Source: Hondaea fermentalgiana
Lineage: Eukaryota; Sar; Bigyra; Thraustochytrida; Thraustochytriidae
Reading direction: 5' to 3'
Length of the DNA stretch: 64,000 bases
NCBI GenBank assembly: GCA_014084085.1
Contig: NPFB01000166.1
Coordinates: forward strand, 64,608 to 128,607
The translations under genes were made by a program, and so were the position numbers. Positions 60,648-64,000 of the stretch are shown piece after piece. The number at the start of each line of letters is the position of its first letter. The first letter of the stretch is position 1. The notes below the pieces were generated by a model. That model was not told the origin of the DNA, did no database searches, and saw only the letters and a program-made list of their open reading frames with translations.

Positions 60648-63403
60648 GTTCCTAGTCCCGCTGAATTCGCTCCCAAGGTCGTTCGCCCGACGGATGCGGT
60701 ATTACCTCTCGCTCTCGCTCTCGCTCTCGGCCGATGCGGCTCGGCTCGGCGTTGCGGTTCTGCTGCTCTGCAGCTGGGGCGGGTCTGCGGTCGCCGTCGA
60801 TCGATCGCCTTCTTCTGCATGCGCCAGTCGTGAGATGGTAGCATACATACTACATCTGCATCGAGCCAAGCGAGTCCTGACCGCTCCGCGCATGGCCCTC
60901 GGCGCCATGCCACCCCACCGGAGCCTGCAGCTGCAGCAACGTGCAGCAAGCAACACGCAACAAGCAGCAACAGCAGCAGCAGCAGCGCGGTCATGATCTG
61001 CGCCGCGTGCGCGTGCCTTCTAGGAAGCCTCGGCGGCGGCCACAGCGGAGAAGCCGCCCGCCTCGAGGTCCTCGAGCACGTGCACGTGCCGCGATGGCCG
61101 CCAGGCCCGGCCGACCGATCAGCGACCACGATCAGCGCCAGCCACAGCGCCTCGCGGGCGAGCGAACGCGCGAGGAGGCGAGGAGCCGGAGCTCGGCCGC
61201 GGCAGCAAGGGCTGCGTCAAGTTGTCGAGATTGCGAGCGTTGGCGAGCTCATGACGAGCATCGACCGTGGCAGCTCGGGCAGCTCGGCAACTGCGCCGCG
61301 CGCCCCTAACTCGAGCGTTGCGCCGTCTGCAACAAGGACCTCGCGCCGCGCAGCGCGGTCTTGACTCGCCCGTCGGCCGAGCCGGGCTGCGCGAAGACCC
61401 GCGCAGGCCTGCGAGGTCTCGAGCTCATCGACAAAATCGTCGAGGCCGTGCCCGTGCCCGCTTCAAGTTGCCCACGCTCGAGCAGGCCGGCCCGCGCCGC
61501 GAGGGAGGGCGGCTCCGCGGGCCGATCAGGATCGCCAGGCGCGGGCGCCTCGATCGGCCGCATGTCGACTCGCGCGAGCGGAAAGCGGTCCGCGAAGGCG
61601 GCGGTGGTAGTGTGCGTCGTACGTACCAAGGCGATGTAGCAATACACCATGGGACCGAGGGCCGGGTGCACACCTCGGGCATCATCAAAAGCATCGCCGA
61701 TCAATCATCACGGCACCACACCCTCGCTCTCTACACCATCCACCCACACCTCTGCCACTCGGCTGCAGGCCGTGCTGGGAGAACGGAACTTCGCGCGGCA
61801 CGGCGATTCTTCGCAGGCGTGGCACGCACGGCAGCAGCCGGAGCAGCCGCAGCCTGCCGATCAGACATCTCGACATGCTAGACTCGCCTCGCGCGACCCA
61901 AAACTTGCAGAAATCCAAGCACGTCTTCGTCGGCCGCTGCTGCTGCTGCTGCCTGCTGCAGCTGAGCGAAAGCCGCGCGGCATGCGATGCTGGCAGAGGT
62001 GTGGCAGCAACGCCAAACCTTTCATCGCGCGAGCGGGATCGACCCGGAATCGCTGGAGTACATATAATCGGATGCATCCGAGTGGCGAGCAGCCGCACGC
62101 GTGTCTTCCGGGACCTCTCTCGCTGCTGGGTCGAATGCACTAAATCTGCGATAATGGTCGGGACCTCTACCCGGCGGCGCGCGCTCGGAGGCCGCGGGTT
62201 CTTGACCAAGAGATGGGCTGCTGCTGCTGCTGGAAGCAACAACAGCCAACCATCCGCCCGACCAACAGAGTCACTGCCAGTGCCAGGTGCGGGAGCTTTC
62301 ACCATCCGATGACGGCTGCAGTGTAGCAGCGGCACAAGTTACAAGTTTCTCATCGAAGCAGGACTCCAGGACTGCAGCCTGCTGCCTGCAGCTGGATGCA
62401 GTGCAGACAAGAGAACGTCATTTTGATTATTGCCACAAAATCGTGGTAGGAAATGGTTGATTCCGAGGTCATTGAAAAGCAATAGCAAGAGCTGCAAGGC
62501 AATAAGAATGGGAACGCCGGATGGATAATCTCATAGGCAGTGAGTGCCTCATTATCCTGCCCATCGAAGCCTTAGCAGCAGCAGCCGCTTGCACGTGGTC
62601 GCCCGAAAAATCAACGTCTCGTAAAAACCCAGCTTTGTCAAGGCATAGTGTAACACAGCAAGAGCATGAGCAGCAGCAAGCACAGCAAGGTCATGAGAAG
62701 GCTCGCTGTCGGTGCGGCAGGCAGGCTGCGGTCGGGAAATCACACCTTGTACTTCTCTTGCATGCGAGTTTGCTCAATCTTGAGAGGGACATTCTCTATC
62801 CAAGGTATAATTTTTTAAGCTGCTGCGCAGGCTGCAATGCTGCTCGTGTCGCGGTCGGAGGCTTCCACACTCGTGAGCCCGGCAGGCAGCTGCAGTTTTC
62901 CCTTCCGCGAGTAACAGCGACTTGTTCCCGCACGAGCTCGCGCAAGCAGGGAAGGGCATGTGCGCGCGCAATTACTCCTCGGGCCCGAGCAATTTCGCGC
63001 GAGCAGTTTTGCGCGAGCAGCCTCTTTTGTCGTGTCTTGCGTTGTCTGGACTGGTCTTGATGATGAAGATTTGAGAAGGTAGTCGCGAAAGTACGCCCTT
63101 GCACGCGCTTCAATCGGGGCAGGCGCGTAAAATCCGCTCCGGTCTGTCGACACGTTGTAGCCGCCGTGAAAGTGTCGACTGGCTGGTTGACTGGCTGCAC
63201 CTGGACCGCAGAAAGGAGAAGAAGAAGCAGCAGCAGATCTTCGAAGGCCACCGATTTGACATGAATTGTCCATCTCCTGCGACTCCTGCCTTGTATCATT
63301 GGCTGGTCGGTACAACAAGAGGAGCTCGGAGAGATATTCCTCGAGAAGCGCGTGCGTTACGAAACCAGACAGGCCTATTACGTAGTACGAAACGTTCGCT
63401 TTA
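60648..63403. other. GC-rich 5' region and long stretch without a supported gene
   Basis: 2.8 kb upstream of NhaC. Rich in CTGCAG/CAGCTG words and CAG/GCT runs (for example 60964-60985, 61940-61955, 62217-62232). Many overlapping open frames exist on both strands but they are Arg/Ala/Ser- or Gln/Cys-rich and none shows a domain. A short GCGCGAGCAG-type repeat occurs near 62984-63020. Confidence 0.5.
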
Positions 63404-63802
63404 CTATACTTTCCTGTCACAGTGCTCAGCAATGACGCATGAGGCAAGAAAAGCGAACTTCTCTGCAATTGCAGTGCTTGGAGCAGCCAAGACCCAAGGC
63501 TGCTGTAACGCGTTGCAAGTCTCCAAGTCACGAGAAAGTTGATTCTTAAGAAGCCTATCGCAGGTGGAAGTAAGCCTAGGTCCAGCAAGGCTTTGCCAGA
63601 TTCCATGGAGTTTCTGCAATTTACTCGTATGAACAAGCGCTGAAGTGAACATACCCATCCTACCTCTCGAAATCAGACTCTGCATTGCCAAACACAATCT
63701 CTCTCGCGCATGAACAAGCGCTGAAGTGAACATACCCATCCTTCCTCTCGAAATCAGACTTTGCATTGCCAAACACAATCTCTCTCGCTTTCGACGTGAC
63801 AT
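63404..63802 (-). CDS. Doubtful ORF containing the duplicated 81-bp unit
   Basis: 132 codons from an ATG at 63800-63802. It translates both copies of the 81-bp repeat in the same frame (27 residues each, including SLISRGRMGMFTSALVH). Codon use is mixed and no family is recognised. It may be a chance ORF kept open because the period is a multiple of three. Confidence 0.15.
   Translation of the reverse strand: MSRRKRERLCLAMQSLISRGRMGMFTSALVHARERLCLAMQSLISRGRMGMFTSALVHTSKLQKLHGIWQSLAGPRLTSTCDRLLKNQLSRDLETCNALQQPWVLAAPSTAIAEKFAFLASCVIAEHCDRKV
63629..63790. repeat. Two-copy tandem repeat, period 81 bp
   Basis: ATGAACAAGCGCTGAAGTGA begins at 63629 and 63710. The two 81-bp copies differ at only a few positions (CCTACC/CCTTCC, GACTCTG/GACTTTG and the unit ends), so the duplication is recent. 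Confidence 0.93.
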
Positions 63803-64000
63803 CGTAGATCCGAGGTCCACGTTTCAAACCTTCAAGTGCTCAACCTAACCTCGTAGCACTAGTCAGTCGAATTGCCTCTGTTTCCACAACTCAAATTGCC
63901 AATGCACGTCCAGCCATCATCAATGGATGGTCTATCAGCAGCCCATCGGATTTTGTCGGACGTTCTCAGGCCCTGCCCAGGCTGCAGCTGACTACGTTGA

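Noticed and set aside
60941..62335. Several 90-216-codon ORFs on both strands upstream of NhaC
   Set aside because: They overlap each other on both strands and are dominated by Arg, Ala, Ser and Gln from GC-rich and CAG/GCT-rich DNA; no conserved motif.
62815..63636. Minus-strand 273-codon ORF
   Set aside because: Begins with a non-ATG codon, overlaps another ORF on the same strand and shows no domain or coding bias.

Overview
The window is nuclear DNA of a compact, GC-rich protist. It is eukaryotic: it encodes HUWE1/Tom1-type ubiquitin ligase parts, a CstF-77-type mRNA 3'-end factor, an ArfGAP, a DENN-domain Rab exchange factor, an intraflagellar transport protein (IFT43), and a mevalonate kinase with two GT-AG introns. 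Most other genes look like single open exons, some very long (3787 and about 2179 codons). IFT43 implies a flagellated cell or life stage. A wrecked Crinkler-type (nuclease plus kinase) gene, the low intron density and the GC-rich coding sequence together suggest a stramenopile, perhaps a thraustochytrid (Labyrinthulea). This is an inference from gene content and not a database match. Three runs of exactly 100 N (15345-15444, 33492-33591, 57100-57199) are scaffold joins of unknown true size, so the order of the four contigs depends on scaffolding.

Layout. 0-1 kb: 3' end of a COR-like/TIR protein gene. 2.3-13.6 kb: a giant HUWE1/UPL1-type N-terminal half (solenoid, UBA, UIMs, acidic tract) that stops before any HECT domain. 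14-15 kb: IFT43 (minus strand). 15.5-19.6 kb: RCC1-BTB-BTB protein with a hydrophobic C-terminal tail. 19.7-21 kb: ArfGAP. 21.7-22.9 kb: mevalonate kinase. 23.7-24.8 kb: aquaglyceroporin whose last codons and stop lie in a 26-bp tandem repeat. 25.9-27.4 kb: CoA-disulfide-reductase-like flavoprotein. 27.6-30.1 kb: Crinkler-type pseudogene. 30.6-33.4 kb: DENND6. 36.5-37.8 kb: a stand-alone HECT protein that matches the C-terminal part missing from the giant gene. 38.4-40.6 kb: CstF-77/Rna14. 40.8-41.5 kb: 116-bp minisatellite. 41.7-42.9 kb: membrane-anchored NHL propeller. 45.9-47.3 kb: a protein of 17 CCCH Cys/His repeats. 48.3-54.9 kb: a giant FHA plus Sfi1-repeat plus coiled-coil protein. 55.4-56.4 kb: CDF-like transporter. 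56.9-57.3 kb: NIPA-like gene broken by a gap. 58.4-60.6 kb: NhaC-type Na+/H+ antiporter. 60.6-64 kb: no convincing gene.

How the genes relate. This is ordinary eukaryotic gene order without operons. Themes are ubiquitin ligation (the split HUWE1 pair), membrane traffic (ArfGAP, DENND6), cilium/centriole (IFT43, FHA-Sfi1) and membrane transport (aquaporin, CDF, NIPA, NhaC). The most notable observation is the HUWE1-type ligase encoded as two separate plus-strand genes 22.8 kb apart, with breakpoints that do not coincide with any assembly gap. Second is a recurrent placement of short tandem duplications immediately 3' of stop codons.
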